A program made the position numbers and the translations under genes. 64,000 bases of DNA from Achromobacter aegrifaciens (GTDB taxonomy: Bacteria > Pseudomonadota > Gammaproteobacteria > Burkholderiales > Burkholderiaceae_B): positions 1 through 64,000 of the forward strand of contig NZ_CADIJY010000020.1 in assembly GCF_902859735.1 (NCBI RefSeq), in the 5' to 3' direction. Below are positions 42,767 through 50,676 of this stretch, in pieces; position 1 is the first letter of the stretch, and every line of letters begins with the position of its first letter. The notes under the pieces were generated by a model. The model worked only from the letters and a program-made list of their open reading frames with translations. It searched no databases and was not told where the DNA came from.

Positions 42767-43720
42767 GTGCGCAATTCATCCTACCTAGCCGCCCGTCTGG
42801 ACCACATCGGCGATCTGCTCGCGTTCGTGCGCGTGGCCGACACCCAGAGCTTTACCGCCGCGGCCGAAAAGCTGGGCCTGTCGCGTTCGGCCGTCGGCAA
42901 GTGCATCGCGCGCCTGGAACTGGGCCTGGGCGCGCGGCTGCTCCACCGCAGCACGCGCAGCGTCAGCCTCAGCGACGAAGGCCGCGTCTTCTACGAACAT
43001 GCGCAGCGCATCCTGTCCGAAGTGGACAACGCCACCGACGCCATGGCCAGCCGCAAGCAGGCGCCGCGGGGCCGGCTGCGCATCGACCTGCCGGTATCGC
43101 TGGGACGGCTGCACATCATGCCGCTGCTGCGCGACTACCTGCGCGATTGGCCCGAAGTCGAGGCGGACGTCAGCTTTTCCGACGACTACATCGACCTGGT
43201 GCGTGACGGCGTGGACGTCGCCATCCGCATCGGCGGCGAAACCGACAGCCGGCTGGTGCGCCGGGTGCTGGCGCCGCATCGCCTGATCACCTGCGCCGCG
43301 CCCGGCTACCTGGCCCGCCACGGCGCGCCAGCCAGCCCGGATGACCTTGCTGGCCATCGCACCCTGGCCTACACCCATGCCGGCGCACTGGTGCCCTGGC
43401 GCTTTGCCGTCAACGGACAGGAACGCAGTGTTCATGTCACTGGACGGCTGAGGCTGGGCAACACGGAAGCGCTGCGCGACGCCGCGCTGGCGGGCGAAGG
43501 CATCGTCCAATTAGGCGCCTTCCTGGTGGGCGAGGATCTGCGCGCCGGCCGGTTGGCGCCGGTACTGGAATCGGTAGCGCCGGCCGGCGCGCCGGTGTGC
43601 GCGGTCTATCCGCACCGGCGCCACCTGGCGCCCAAGGTGCGCGTCCTGATCGATGCCATCGCCGACAGATGGCGCGGCGGCGCGCCCTGGACCAGCGACG
43701 CCGCGCCGCCGCGGCCATAG
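42767..43720 (+). CDS. LysR-family regulator divergent from the MFS gene
   Basis: LysR-type regulator of 317 residues starting at GTG 42767 with AAGGGA 7 bases upstream. Helix-turn-helix at residues 15-75 (LLAFVRVADTQSFTAAAEKL, SRSAVGKCIARLE); effector domain has GRLRIDLPVSLGRLHIMPLL and the DLVRDGVDVAIRIGGETDS motif of the CrgA/PecT-type branch. It most likely controls the divergent MFS exporter. Effector unknown. Confidence 0.92.
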   Translation: MRNSSYLAARLDHIGDLLAFVRVADTQSFTAAAEKLGLSRSAVGKCIARLELGLGARLLHRSTRSVSLSDEGRVFYEHAQRILSEVDNATDAMASRKQAPRGRLRIDLPVSLGRLHIMPLLRDYLRDWPEVEADVSFSDDYIDLVRDGVDVAIRIGGETDSRLVRRVLAPHRLITCAAPGYLARHGAPASPDDLAGHRTLAYTHAGALVPWRFAVNGQERSVHVTGRLRLGNTEALRDAALAGEGIVQLGAFLVGEDLRAGRLAPVLESVAPAGAPVCAVYPHRRHLAPKVRVLIDAIADRWRGGAPWTSDAAPPRP

Positions 43721-43838
43721 GCGCGCGCCCGATCCACTATGATTGCCGGCATTGCCCCGCCGGGCGCAATACCGGACACCCAGGGACGCTGCCAGGCATG
43801 CCCTTGCCTGCGCCCCGCCATTTCCCCCGGAGTTTTAC

Positions 43839-44642
43839 TTGAGCGACATCTACCAATTCAGCCGCGGCACGGCGCCGCTGCTGATCTCCATTCCCCATCT
43901 GGGCAGCATGATCCCCGACTCGCAGCGCGCGCAGATGACGCCGCTGGGCCTGCAGTCGGGCGACACCGACTGGCACCTGGACACGCTGTACAGGTTCGCC
44001 GAGGCGCTGGGCGCGTCCGTCATCGGCGCGCGCTATTCGCGCTACGTGGTGGACCTGAACCGCCCGCCCAACGATGAAAGCCTGTATCCCGGCCAGACCA
44101 AGACCGGCCTGTGCCCGACCCAGACCTTCCGCGGCGACGCCCTCTACCGCAACGAGGCCGTCCTGACCGACGCGGAACGCGAACACCGGCTGCAGACCTA
44201 CTGGAAGCCCTACCACGCCAAGCTGTGCGAGGAGATCGACCGCATCAAGGCCGAGCACGGCACCGTACTGCTGTGGGAAGCGCACTCAATCGCCAGCGTG
44301 CTGCCGCGCCTGTTCGAAGGCAAGCTGCCCGACCTGAACATCGGCACCGCCGACGGCGCGGCCTGCGCGCCCGACATCCTGGCGCCCGTCGAAGAGCGGC
44401 TGCGCGAAAACACCGCCTACACCTGGGCGGTGAACGGCCGCTTCAAGGGCGGCTACATCACGCGCCACTACGGCAAGCCCGCCGACAACGTCCACGCCAT
44501 CCAGCTGGAAATGTGCCAGTCCGCCTACATGGACGAAACGCATCCCTACGCCTATCGCCCCGACCTGGCGGGCAAGGTCATCCCGCTGGTCGAAAGCATG
44601 GTGCAGTCGGCGCTGAAACAGACCGAAGCGCGCCAGCGCTGA
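43839..44642 (+). CDS. hutG: N-formylglutamate deformylase
   Basis: Amidohydrolase of 267 residues that splits N-formylglutamate to glutamate and formate, the last step of one histidine-degradation route. Family segments: PLLISIPHLGSMIPD (metal His near 22), DTDWHLDTLY, ARYSRYVVDLNRPP, WEAHSIASVLP and GRFKGGYITRHYG, and AIQLEMCQSAYMDE. I choose TTG 43839, which has CCCGGAG 8 bases upstream and starts the conserved region; the upstream in-frame ATG lacks one. It stands alone: hutU, hutH and hutI are not in the window. A strong terminator follows. Confidence 0.9.
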   Translation: MSDIYQFSRGTAPLLISIPHLGSMIPDSQRAQMTPLGLQSGDTDWHLDTLYRFAEALGASVIGARYSRYVVDLNRPPNDESLYPGQTKTGLCPTQTFRGDALYRNEAVLTDAEREHRLQTYWKPYHAKLCEEIDRIKAEHGTVLLWEAHSIASVLPRLFEGKLPDLNIGTADGAACAPDILAPVEERLRENTAYTWAVNGRFKGGYITRHYGKPADNVHAIQLEMCQSAYMDETHPYAYRPDLAGKVIPLVESMVQSALKQTEARQR

Positions 44643-44664
44643 CCGCAAGCCGGTCCCCACCCCG

Positions 44665-44704
44665 AACCGCCCCAGGCGCTTGCCGCCTCGGGGCGGTTTT
44701 TTTT
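44665..44704 (+). terminator. Intrinsic terminator of hutG
   Basis: AACCGCCCC-AGGCG pairs with CGCCT-C-GGGGCGGTT (14 pairs, one bulged base, five-base loop) and is followed by a run of eight T. It begins 23 bases after the hutG stop. Confidence 0.92.
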
Positions 44705-44750
44705 GTCTCGGCGCTCGGGTATTCCCCAATTTTTCACATCACAATCCAAA

Positions 44751-44775
44751 ACGTAGTATCTCAACCGCGCTACGT
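44751..44775. promoter_or_regulatory. Inverted repeat ACGTAG-N13-CTACGT before the binding protein operon
   Basis: Perfect 6-base arms separated by 13 bases, 43-67 bases upstream of the first gene of the eight-gene operon. The repeat overlaps the probable promoter and could bind the GntR protein encoded at the operon end. By inspection only. Confidence 0.4.
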
Positions 44776-44817
44776 AAAACATTACGAGCCATAACGAAAA
44801 ATACGCGGAGACAGAAA

Positions 44818-45999
44818 ATGAAGACATGGAGTCACGCCGCCTGCGGCGCGCTGGCGCTGTGCGCCCTGTATGCGACAGGGGCGCGCGCCGCCGATCCCGA
44901 CACGTTCAAGATCGGCGGCGTGGTCTCGCTGTCGGGGACCTACGGCATCTTTGGCGAAGACATGCGCAAGGGCGTCACCATCGCCATCGAGCAGCGCGGC
45001 GGCAAGGTGCTGGGCAAGCCCATCCAGGTCACCTGGGAAGACGATGAAACCAAGCCGCAGCCCGCGGTGCAGAAAACCACCCGCCTGATCTCCGATGGAT
45101 CGCAGATGATCTTCGGCGCGGTCAGCTCGGCCAGCACGCTGGCCATCATGAACATCGCCAAGCAGCGCAAGATTCCCCATCTGGTCACCATGTCGGCCGA
45201 CGACAAGATCACGGTGCCGGGCGGCTCGCGCTATACCTTCCGCACCTCCAACACGCTGGGCATGGAGCAGCGCATGGCGCTGGCCTACTCCAAGGAGCAG
45301 AAGCTCAAGCGCATCTACGGCGTGACGGCCGACTACCAGGCCACGCGCGACAGCTGGGACTGGTACCGGCGCGAAGCCGAGAAGGCCGGCATCGAGATCG
45401 TGGGCGCCGATTTCCCGCCGCTGGGCAATCGCGACTATTCCTCCATCGCCGACAAGATCGCGCGCTCCAACGCCGACGGCGTGGCGCTGTTCATGACGGG
45501 CTCGGACGCCGTCACCATGGTCAAGCAGGCCGGCCAGATCGAACTGGGCAAGACGCGCAAGATCTTCGGCCCGGTGATCGCCGACGAGACCATGGCGGCC
45601 GGCGTCGGCCCCACCGCGGTCGGCGTGCAGTCCGGCGTGAGATATCACTTCACCGTCGAGAACGACGCCAACAAGGCATTCGTCGAGGCTTTCCGCAAGA
45701 AATACAACGAGTTCCCCTCGGCCGCCGCTGGCGAAGCCTACGACGGCATGAGCTGGTGGCTGGACGTGGTCGACAAGACCGGCACCTGGGACAAGGAAAA
45801 GTGGGTCGAGGCGTTTGCCGCCAGCGAGCGCACCAACTCCGTGGAAGGCAAGAAAACCATGCGCGCCTGCGACCACCAGGCCATGCAGAACGGCCTGTGG
45901 GGCGTGGTGGACACGGGCAAGCCGCCGCAGCCCGCCTACGTCATGGACATCGTCAAGGTGTTCCCGCCGGATCAGGTTTTCGAACCCTGCGCGGGCTGA
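44818..45999 (+). CDS. Leu/Ile/Val-type periplasmic binding protein of an organic-acid ABC importer
   Basis: Type I binding protein of 393 residues. Signal peptide SHAACGALALCALYATGARA, cleaved near ARA-AD; then DTFKIGGVVSLSGTYGIFGE and DDETKPQPAVQKTTRLI, SAVSSAST-like ligand loop and KRIYGVTADYQ. A GGAG ribosome site lies before ATG 44818. It is the first gene of an operon with two permeases, two ATPases, a thiolase, an acyl-CoA ligase and a GntR regulator. Because the enzymes act on acyl-CoA, the ligand is likely a carboxylic acid rather than a branched-chain amino acid. Confidence 0.93.
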   Translation: MKTWSHAACGALALCALYATGARAADPDTFKIGGVVSLSGTYGIFGEDMRKGVTIAIEQRGGKVLGKPIQVTWEDDETKPQPAVQKTTRLISDGSQMIFGAVSSASTLAIMNIAKQRKIPHLVTMSADDKITVPGGSRYTFRTSNTLGMEQRMALAYSKEQKLKRIYGVTADYQATRDSWDWYRREAEKAGIEIVGADFPPLGNRDYSSIADKIARSNADGVALFMTGSDAVTMVKQAGQIELGKTRKIFGPVIADETMAAGVGPTAVGVQSGVRYHFTVENDANKAFVEAFRKKYNEFPSAAAGEAYDGMSWWLDVVDKTGTWDKEKWVEAFAASERTNSVEGKKTMRACDHQAMQNGLWGVVDTGKPPQPAYVMDIVKVFPPDQVFEPCAG

Positions 46000-46084
46000 A
46001 GCCGCCGAGTGACGCACCCGCCGGTCCTCGTGGACCGGTTTTCCCCCCGGCGCGCCCCTGCGCGCCGCCTGACGGATTTTTGCC

Positions 46085-46942
46085 ATGTCCACCGTGATCA
46101 TCGGCCTGAGCCTGGGAATGCTGCTGTTCCTGCTGGCGTCCGGCCTTACGCTTATCTTCGGCATGCTGGGCGTCATCAACTTCGCCCATGGCGCGCTGTA
46201 CATGCTGGGCGCCTACCTGGCCTTCGACATCCAGCTGCGCACCGGTTCCTTCATCGCCGGGCTGGTCGTGGCAACGGTGGGCGTCGGCCTCGTCGGCGTG
46301 GCGATGGAACGGCTGGCCCTGCGACCGCTGTACAACCGCCCGCACTTCTATCAACTGATCCTGACCTTCGGCTTCATCCTCGTCATCAGCGAGGCCGTGA
46401 AGTTCGTCTGGGGCCTGGGCTACCAGGAAACGCCGATGCCGGCGCTGCTGGCGGGCACGGTCGAACTGGCCGGCAGCACCATCCCCGTCTACCGCCTGTT
46501 CGTCATCGTCTTCGGCCTGCTGGTGTCGGCCGCGCTGTTCTTCGTGCTGGAGAAAAGCACCTTCGGCATGCTGGTGCGCGCGGCCAGCAGCGACGGCGAA
46601 ATGGTGCGCATCCTGGGCCTGCCGGCCGCCACCATCCGCAGCGCGGTGTTCGGCGTGGGCGCGGCGCTGGCCGGGCTGGCCGGCGCCATCTCCGCGCCGT
46701 TGTTCCCGATAGAGCTGGGCATGGCCACCAACACCATCATCGACTGCTTCATCGTGGTGATCCTGGGCGGGCTGGGCAATATCCGCGGCGTGGTCGCGGC
46801 GTCGCTGTTGATCGGCATGGTGCGTGCGGTGGGCTACACCTTCATGCCCAGCTGGGTCGACATCCTGACGTTCGCCATGCTGATCGCCACCCTGCTCACC
46901 CGTCCGCAAGGACTGTTCTCCCGCCAAGCGAGGCTGGCATGA
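46085..46942 (+). CDS. ABC importer permease, LivH type
   Basis: Inner-membrane permease of 285 residues with about eight helices. It has the LivH hallmarks SGLTLIFGMLGVINFAHGALYMLGAY near the start, the cytoplasmic coupling loop AASSDGEMVRILGLPAATIRS near 165-185 and GGLGNIRGVVAASLLIG near 225. It pairs with the LivM-type permease whose start overlaps its stop by four bases. Gene order is binding protein, LivH, LivM, LivG, LivF. Confidence 0.93.
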   Translation: MSTVIIGLSLGMLLFLLASGLTLIFGMLGVINFAHGALYMLGAYLAFDIQLRTGSFIAGLVVATVGVGLVGVAMERLALRPLYNRPHFYQLILTFGFILVISEAVKFVWGLGYQETPMPALLAGTVELAGSTIPVYRLFVIVFGLLVSAALFFVLEKSTFGMLVRAASSDGEMVRILGLPAATIRSAVFGVGAALAGLAGAISAPLFPIELGMATNTIIDCFIVVILGGLGNIRGVVAASLLIGMVRAVGYTFMPSWVDILTFAMLIATLLTRPQGLFSRQARLA

Positions 46943-47955
46943 CGACTTCCCGCCAAGATGCCGCCATCGCGGCAGGCGTGGCCGCCGCGGTGATCGCGGT
47001 GCCCTTCTGCACGCAAAACGACTTTCTCCTGAACCTGACCATCCTGATCATGGTGTGGTCCATCTTCGCCGTGGGTTTCGACCTGGTGTTCGGCCTGCTG
47101 GGCATGGTGTCCTTCGGCCACGCGGCCTTCCTGGGCACCGGCGGCTACGCGCTGGCGCTGGCCACCCAGCGCTACGGCCTGCCGTTCGAGGCCGGGCTGG
47201 CGCTGGCCGTCGTGGCGGGCGCGGCCTGCGCCTGGATCTTCAGCGTGTTCGCGCTGCGGGTCTCGGGGATCTTCTTCGCCCTGGTCACGCTGGCGCTGTC
47301 GCAGCTCATGTACATCCTGGCCGACAGCAAGTTGCGCGAATGGACCGGCGGCGCCGACGGCCTGCCCGGCATCGGCCGGCCGGAACTCGCGGGGATAGAC
47401 TTCTTCGATACCGTGAACTTCTATTGGTATGTCGCCGCCGTGTTCGCCCTGGTGATGGCGCTGATGGCGATGCTGCGCGCTTCGCCATTCGGCCGCGCGG
47501 TCGCGGGCGTGCGCCAGAACGAGATCCGCTCCGCCCAGCTAGGCTACAACGTGCAGCGCCTGAAACAGATCACCTTCCTCGTGTCCGGCGCGATCGGCGG
47601 CCTGGCGGGCGGACTGCTGGCCGCGGTGCTGATGTACATGAACCCGCAGATGCTGCACTGGACCACCTCCGGCGACGTCATCATCATGACCCTGCTGGGC
47701 GGCGCCGGCACCCTGTGGGGGCCGGTGGCCGGCGTGCTGCTGTTCGAGGCGCTGAAGGAATGGCTCAGCGGCTGGACGCCCTATTGGTACGGCATCCTGG
47801 GCCTGGTCTTCATCCTGGCCACGCTGTACTTCCCGCAAGGAGTGCTGGGCGCGCTGCAGGCCCGCTGGAGCCGCAAGCGCCCCGCGGCGCCCGCCCCCGC
47901 CAGTCCACCCGCGCCCGCCGTGCCGCTGGCGCCGCGCGAAGGGAGCCCGTCATGA
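46939..47955 (+). CDS. ABC importer permease, LivM type
   Basis: Second permease, 338 residues, with about ten helices. Family segments: LLNLTILIMVWSIFAVGFDLVFGLLGMVSFGHAAFLG-type opening (residues 29-66), the Gly-rich GGADGLPGI loop, the coupling loop ASPFGRAVAGVRQNEIRS and LLGGAGTLWGPVAG. A 25-residue Pro/Ala-rich tail follows the last helix. The ATG overlaps the LivH-type stop and the stop overlaps the LivG-type start, both as ATGA. Confidence 0.93.
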   Translation: MTTSRQDAAIAAGVAAAVIAVPFCTQNDFLLNLTILIMVWSIFAVGFDLVFGLLGMVSFGHAAFLGTGGYALALATQRYGLPFEAGLALAVVAGAACAWIFSVFALRVSGIFFALVTLALSQLMYILADSKLREWTGGADGLPGIGRPELAGIDFFDTVNFYWYVAAVFALVMALMAMLRASPFGRAVAGVRQNEIRSAQLGYNVQRLKQITFLVSGAIGGLAGGLLAAVLMYMNPQMLHWTTSGDVIIMTLLGGAGTLWGPVAGVLLFEALKEWLSGWTPYWYGILGLVFILATLYFPQGVLGALQARWSRKRPAAPAPASPPAPAVPLAPREGSPS

Positions 47956-48707
47956 GCGATATCGCACTGCAATGCGCACAGGTCAGCGTCACCTTCGGCG
48001 CGCTGCGCGCCATCGAGGACTTCAGCTACGCCTTCGAAACCGGCCGCGTCTACGGCCTGATCGGCCCCAATGGCGCGGGCAAGACCACCCTGCTCAACGT
48101 GCTGTCCGGCAACCTGCCCGGACATGGCGGGCGCATCCTGTGCCACGGCGCGGACATCTCGCGCCTGCGGGCCCATGAGCGCGCCAGGCATGGCATCGGC
48201 CGCAGCTTCCAGATCACCAAGATCTTTCCTGAAATGACGGTGCTGGAGAACCTGCGCATCGCCGCGCAGATCAGCCACTCGCATCTGCTGCCGTTCTGGC
48301 TGGCGCCGCGCTACGACCGCCGCCTGGCGTCCACCATCGACGCCATGCTGGAACTGACCGACCTGACGGCATGGCGCGACACCGTGGCGGGTACCTTGTC
48401 TTACGGCTTGCAGCGCGCGCTGGAGCTGGGCCTGACGCTGCTGCCGGACCCGCGCATCCTGCTGCTGGACGAACCGCTGGCCGGCGTCGGCCACCATGAG
48501 ATAGCCGCCGCCACCCGCCTGATCCGCCACGCCGCCGACGGCCGCACGGTGCTGCTGATCGAACACAACATGGACGTGATCATGACGCTGTCCGAACACA
48601 TCGTGGTGCTGTCCAACGGCCGCAAGGTGGCCGAGGGACCGCCGGCCGCCATCCGCGACGACGCCACCGTGCGCGCCGTCTATCTGGGCGAGGAGGTGGC
48701 GGCATGA
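47952..48707 (+). CDS. ABC importer ATPase, LivG type
   Basis: Cytoplasmic ATPase of 251 residues. Walker A GPNGAGKTT (near 38), Q-loop SFQITKIFPEMTVLEN, signature region LSYGLQRALELG (near 152), Walker B ILLLDEPLAGV and the H-loop LIEHNMDV. The AYG/SYG-type signature is normal for LivG. It dimerises with the LivF-type ATPase whose start overlaps its stop by four bases. Confidence 0.94.
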   Translation: MSDIALQCAQVSVTFGALRAIEDFSYAFETGRVYGLIGPNGAGKTTLLNVLSGNLPGHGGRILCHGADISRLRAHERARHGIGRSFQITKIFPEMTVLENLRIAAQISHSHLLPFWLAPRYDRRLASTIDAMLELTDLTAWRDTVAGTLSYGLQRALELGLTLLPDPRILLLDEPLAGVGHHEIAAATRLIRHAADGRTVLLIEHNMDVIMTLSEHIVVLSNGRKVAEGPPAAIRDDATVRAVYLGEEVAA

Positions 48708-49411
48708 TCGAACTGCAACATGCCAGCGTGCACTACGGCCAGGCGCTGGCGCTCAAGAACATAGGCGTGCGCGCGGCCCAGGACGAGATCGTCGCCATCG
48801 TCGGGCGCAACGGCGCTGGCAAGTCCACCGTGCTCAAGACGCTGATCGGGCTGCTGCCGCTGTCCGCCGGCAACCGCCTGATCGCCGGCCAGGACGCCAC
48901 GCGCCGCGCCGTCGAACAGATCAGCCGCGACGGGATCGCGCTGGTGCCCGACACGCGCCGCATCTTCCCCAACCTGACGGTGCGCGAAAACCTGCGCATG
49001 GGCGCACTGGCGCACCAGCCCGGCTACTGGACGCAGGACCGGGTGCTGCAGGTCTTTCCGCGGCTGGGCGAACGCATAGGCTTCCATGGCGACCAGCTAT
49101 CCGGCGGCGAACAGCAGATGCTGTCGATCGCGCGCGCCCTGCTGGGCAATCCGCGCGTCCTGCTGCTGGACGAGCCGACCGAGGGGCTGGCGCCGCGCAT
49201 CGTCAACGAACTGATCGAGGTCTTCGCCGAAGTCCACCGTCAGGGCACCGGCATCGTGCTGGTCGAGCAGAACCTGAAGGTGCCTGCCCGCCTGGCGCAC
49301 CGCCAGTACGTGCTGGACCACGGCGAAATCGCCTGGAGCGGATCGGCCGCGGAAGTCCAGGCCGACCGCCACATCATCGAATCCATCCTCACCACGGGCA
49401 TCCAAGCATGA
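48704..49411 (+). CDS. ABC importer ATPase, LivF type
   Basis: Second ATPase, 235 residues. Walker A GRNGAGKST (near 36), the LivF segment LVPDTRRIFPNLTVRENL, signature LSGGEQQMLSIARALL (near 130), Walker B VLLLDEPTEGLAP and H-loop LVEQNLKV. The stop overlaps the thiolase start by four bases, so transporter and enzyme synthesis are coupled. Confidence 0.94.
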   Translation: MIELQHASVHYGQALALKNIGVRAAQDEIVAIVGRNGAGKSTVLKTLIGLLPLSAGNRLIAGQDATRRAVEQISRDGIALVPDTRRIFPNLTVRENLRMGALAHQPGYWTQDRVLQVFPRLGERIGFHGDQLSGGEQQMLSIARALLGNPRVLLLDEPTEGLAPRIVNELIEVFAEVHRQGTGIVLVEQNLKVPARLAHRQYVLDHGEIAWSGSAAEVQADRHIIESILTTGIQA

Positions 49412-50646
49412 GCAACGACACCACCTACATCGCGGGCGTGGGTATCACCCGCTTCGACAAGCAGCCGGCCAAAAGCGTCAAGGACCTGGTGCGCGACGCG
49501 GTCACGCAGGCGCTGGCCGACGCGGGTTGCGACGCCGCCGACCTGCAGGCGGCCTATTTCGCCACCGCTGGCCAGGGTTCCATCGAAGGCCAATACATGG
49601 TGGCCGGCCAGGTTGCGCTGAAGGCCATGGGCATCGCCGGCATCCCCGTCGTCAACGTGGAGAATGCCTGCGCCAGCTCCAGCACCGCGTTGAACGCCGC
49701 GCACTTGTACGTAGCCTCGGGCGCGGGCGACATCTGCCTGGCCGTGGGCGTGGACAAGCTGTTTTCCGAGGACAAGGCCAAGAGCTTCGCCGTGTTCGAC
49801 GGCGCCTGGGACGTGCATGACGCGCCGGCGCAGATGGCGCGCCTGATGGCGCTGGCTCCCGACGTGACGCCCCCGCCCGGCTTCGAAGAGCCGGGCAAAC
49901 GCAGCGTGTTCATGGACATCTACGCCAGCCTGGCGCGGCTGCACATGAAGACCTTCGGCACCACCCAGCGCCAGCTTGCCGCCGTGGCCGCCAAGAACCA
50001 CATGCATTCCACCCGCAATCCGCTGGCCCAGTTCCAGTACCCCATGACGATAGACGAGGCCCTGGCCGCCCGGCCCGTGTCCTGGCCGCTGACCCTGCCC
50101 ATGTGCGCCCCCATCAGCGACGGCGCGGCCGCCGCCATCGTCTGCAACGCCCAGGGCTTGAAGCGCCTGCAACGCGCCCGCGCCGTGCGCTTGTACGCCA
50201 GCGTGCTGCGCACCGCCACCGACCGCCCGGCCGACCGCTACGACCGGCACCTGTGCCATCTGGCCGCGCTCGAGGCCTACGAGCGCGCCGGCGTCGGCCC
50301 GCAGGACATGTCGCTGGCGGAAGTGCACGACGCCACCGCCTTCGCCGAGATCCAGCAGACCGAGGCGCTGGGCTTCTGCGCCTTCGGCGAAGGCGGACCG
50401 ATGGCCGAGTCCGGCGCCACCAGCCTGGGCGGCCGCATCCCCATCAACGTGTCCGGCGGCCTGTTGTCGCGCGGCCACCCCATCGGCGCGACCGGGCTGG
50501 CGCAAGTCCACGAAATGGTGATCCAGCTGCGCGGCGAAGCCGGCGCTCGCCAGGTCGAAGGCGCGCGCTTCGCCATCGCCGAGAACGGCGGCGGCTTCAA
50601 CGGCGTGGAAGAGGCGGTGACCTGCATCACCCTGCTTGGCCGCTGA
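49408..50646 (+). CDS. Thiolase-like protein (SCP2/lipid-transfer type)
   Basis: Thiolase-fold protein of 412 residues. The nucleophilic Cys88 is present in VENACASSSTAL and the catalytic His357 in SRGHPIGATG. The second catalytic Cys is missing: the C-terminal CxG motif reads ENGGGFNG, and the HDCF motif used by SCP2-type thiolases (near 307) reads HDATAF. It may therefore act as a ketoacyl synthase-like, retro-Claisen or other acyltransferase rather than a true thiolase, or need a partner. It is translated in coupling with the transporter ATPase before it and lies 30 bases before the CoA ligase. Confidence 0.85.
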   Translation: MSNDTTYIAGVGITRFDKQPAKSVKDLVRDAVTQALADAGCDAADLQAAYFATAGQGSIEGQYMVAGQVALKAMGIAGIPVVNVENACASSSTALNAAHLYVASGAGDICLAVGVDKLFSEDKAKSFAVFDGAWDVHDAPAQMARLMALAPDVTPPPGFEEPGKRSVFMDIYASLARLHMKTFGTTQRQLAAVAAKNHMHSTRNPLAQFQYPMTIDEALAARPVSWPLTLPMCAPISDGAAAAIVCNAQGLKRLQRARAVRLYASVLRTATDRPADRYDRHLCHLAALEAYERAGVGPQDMSLAEVHDATAFAEIQQTEALGFCAFGEGGPMAESGATSLGGRIPINVSGGLLSRGHPIGATGLAQVHEMVIQLRGEAGARQVEGARFAIAENGGGFNGVEEAVTCITLLGR

Positions 50647-50676
50647 TCCGCGCCCCCCATCAACCCAGAGACCGCC

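Noticed and set aside
48410-48450. Degenerate ABC signature (LSYGLQR) in the LivG-type ATPase
   Set aside because: AYG or SYG in place of SGG is normal in LivG proteins, so it is not evidence of inactivation.
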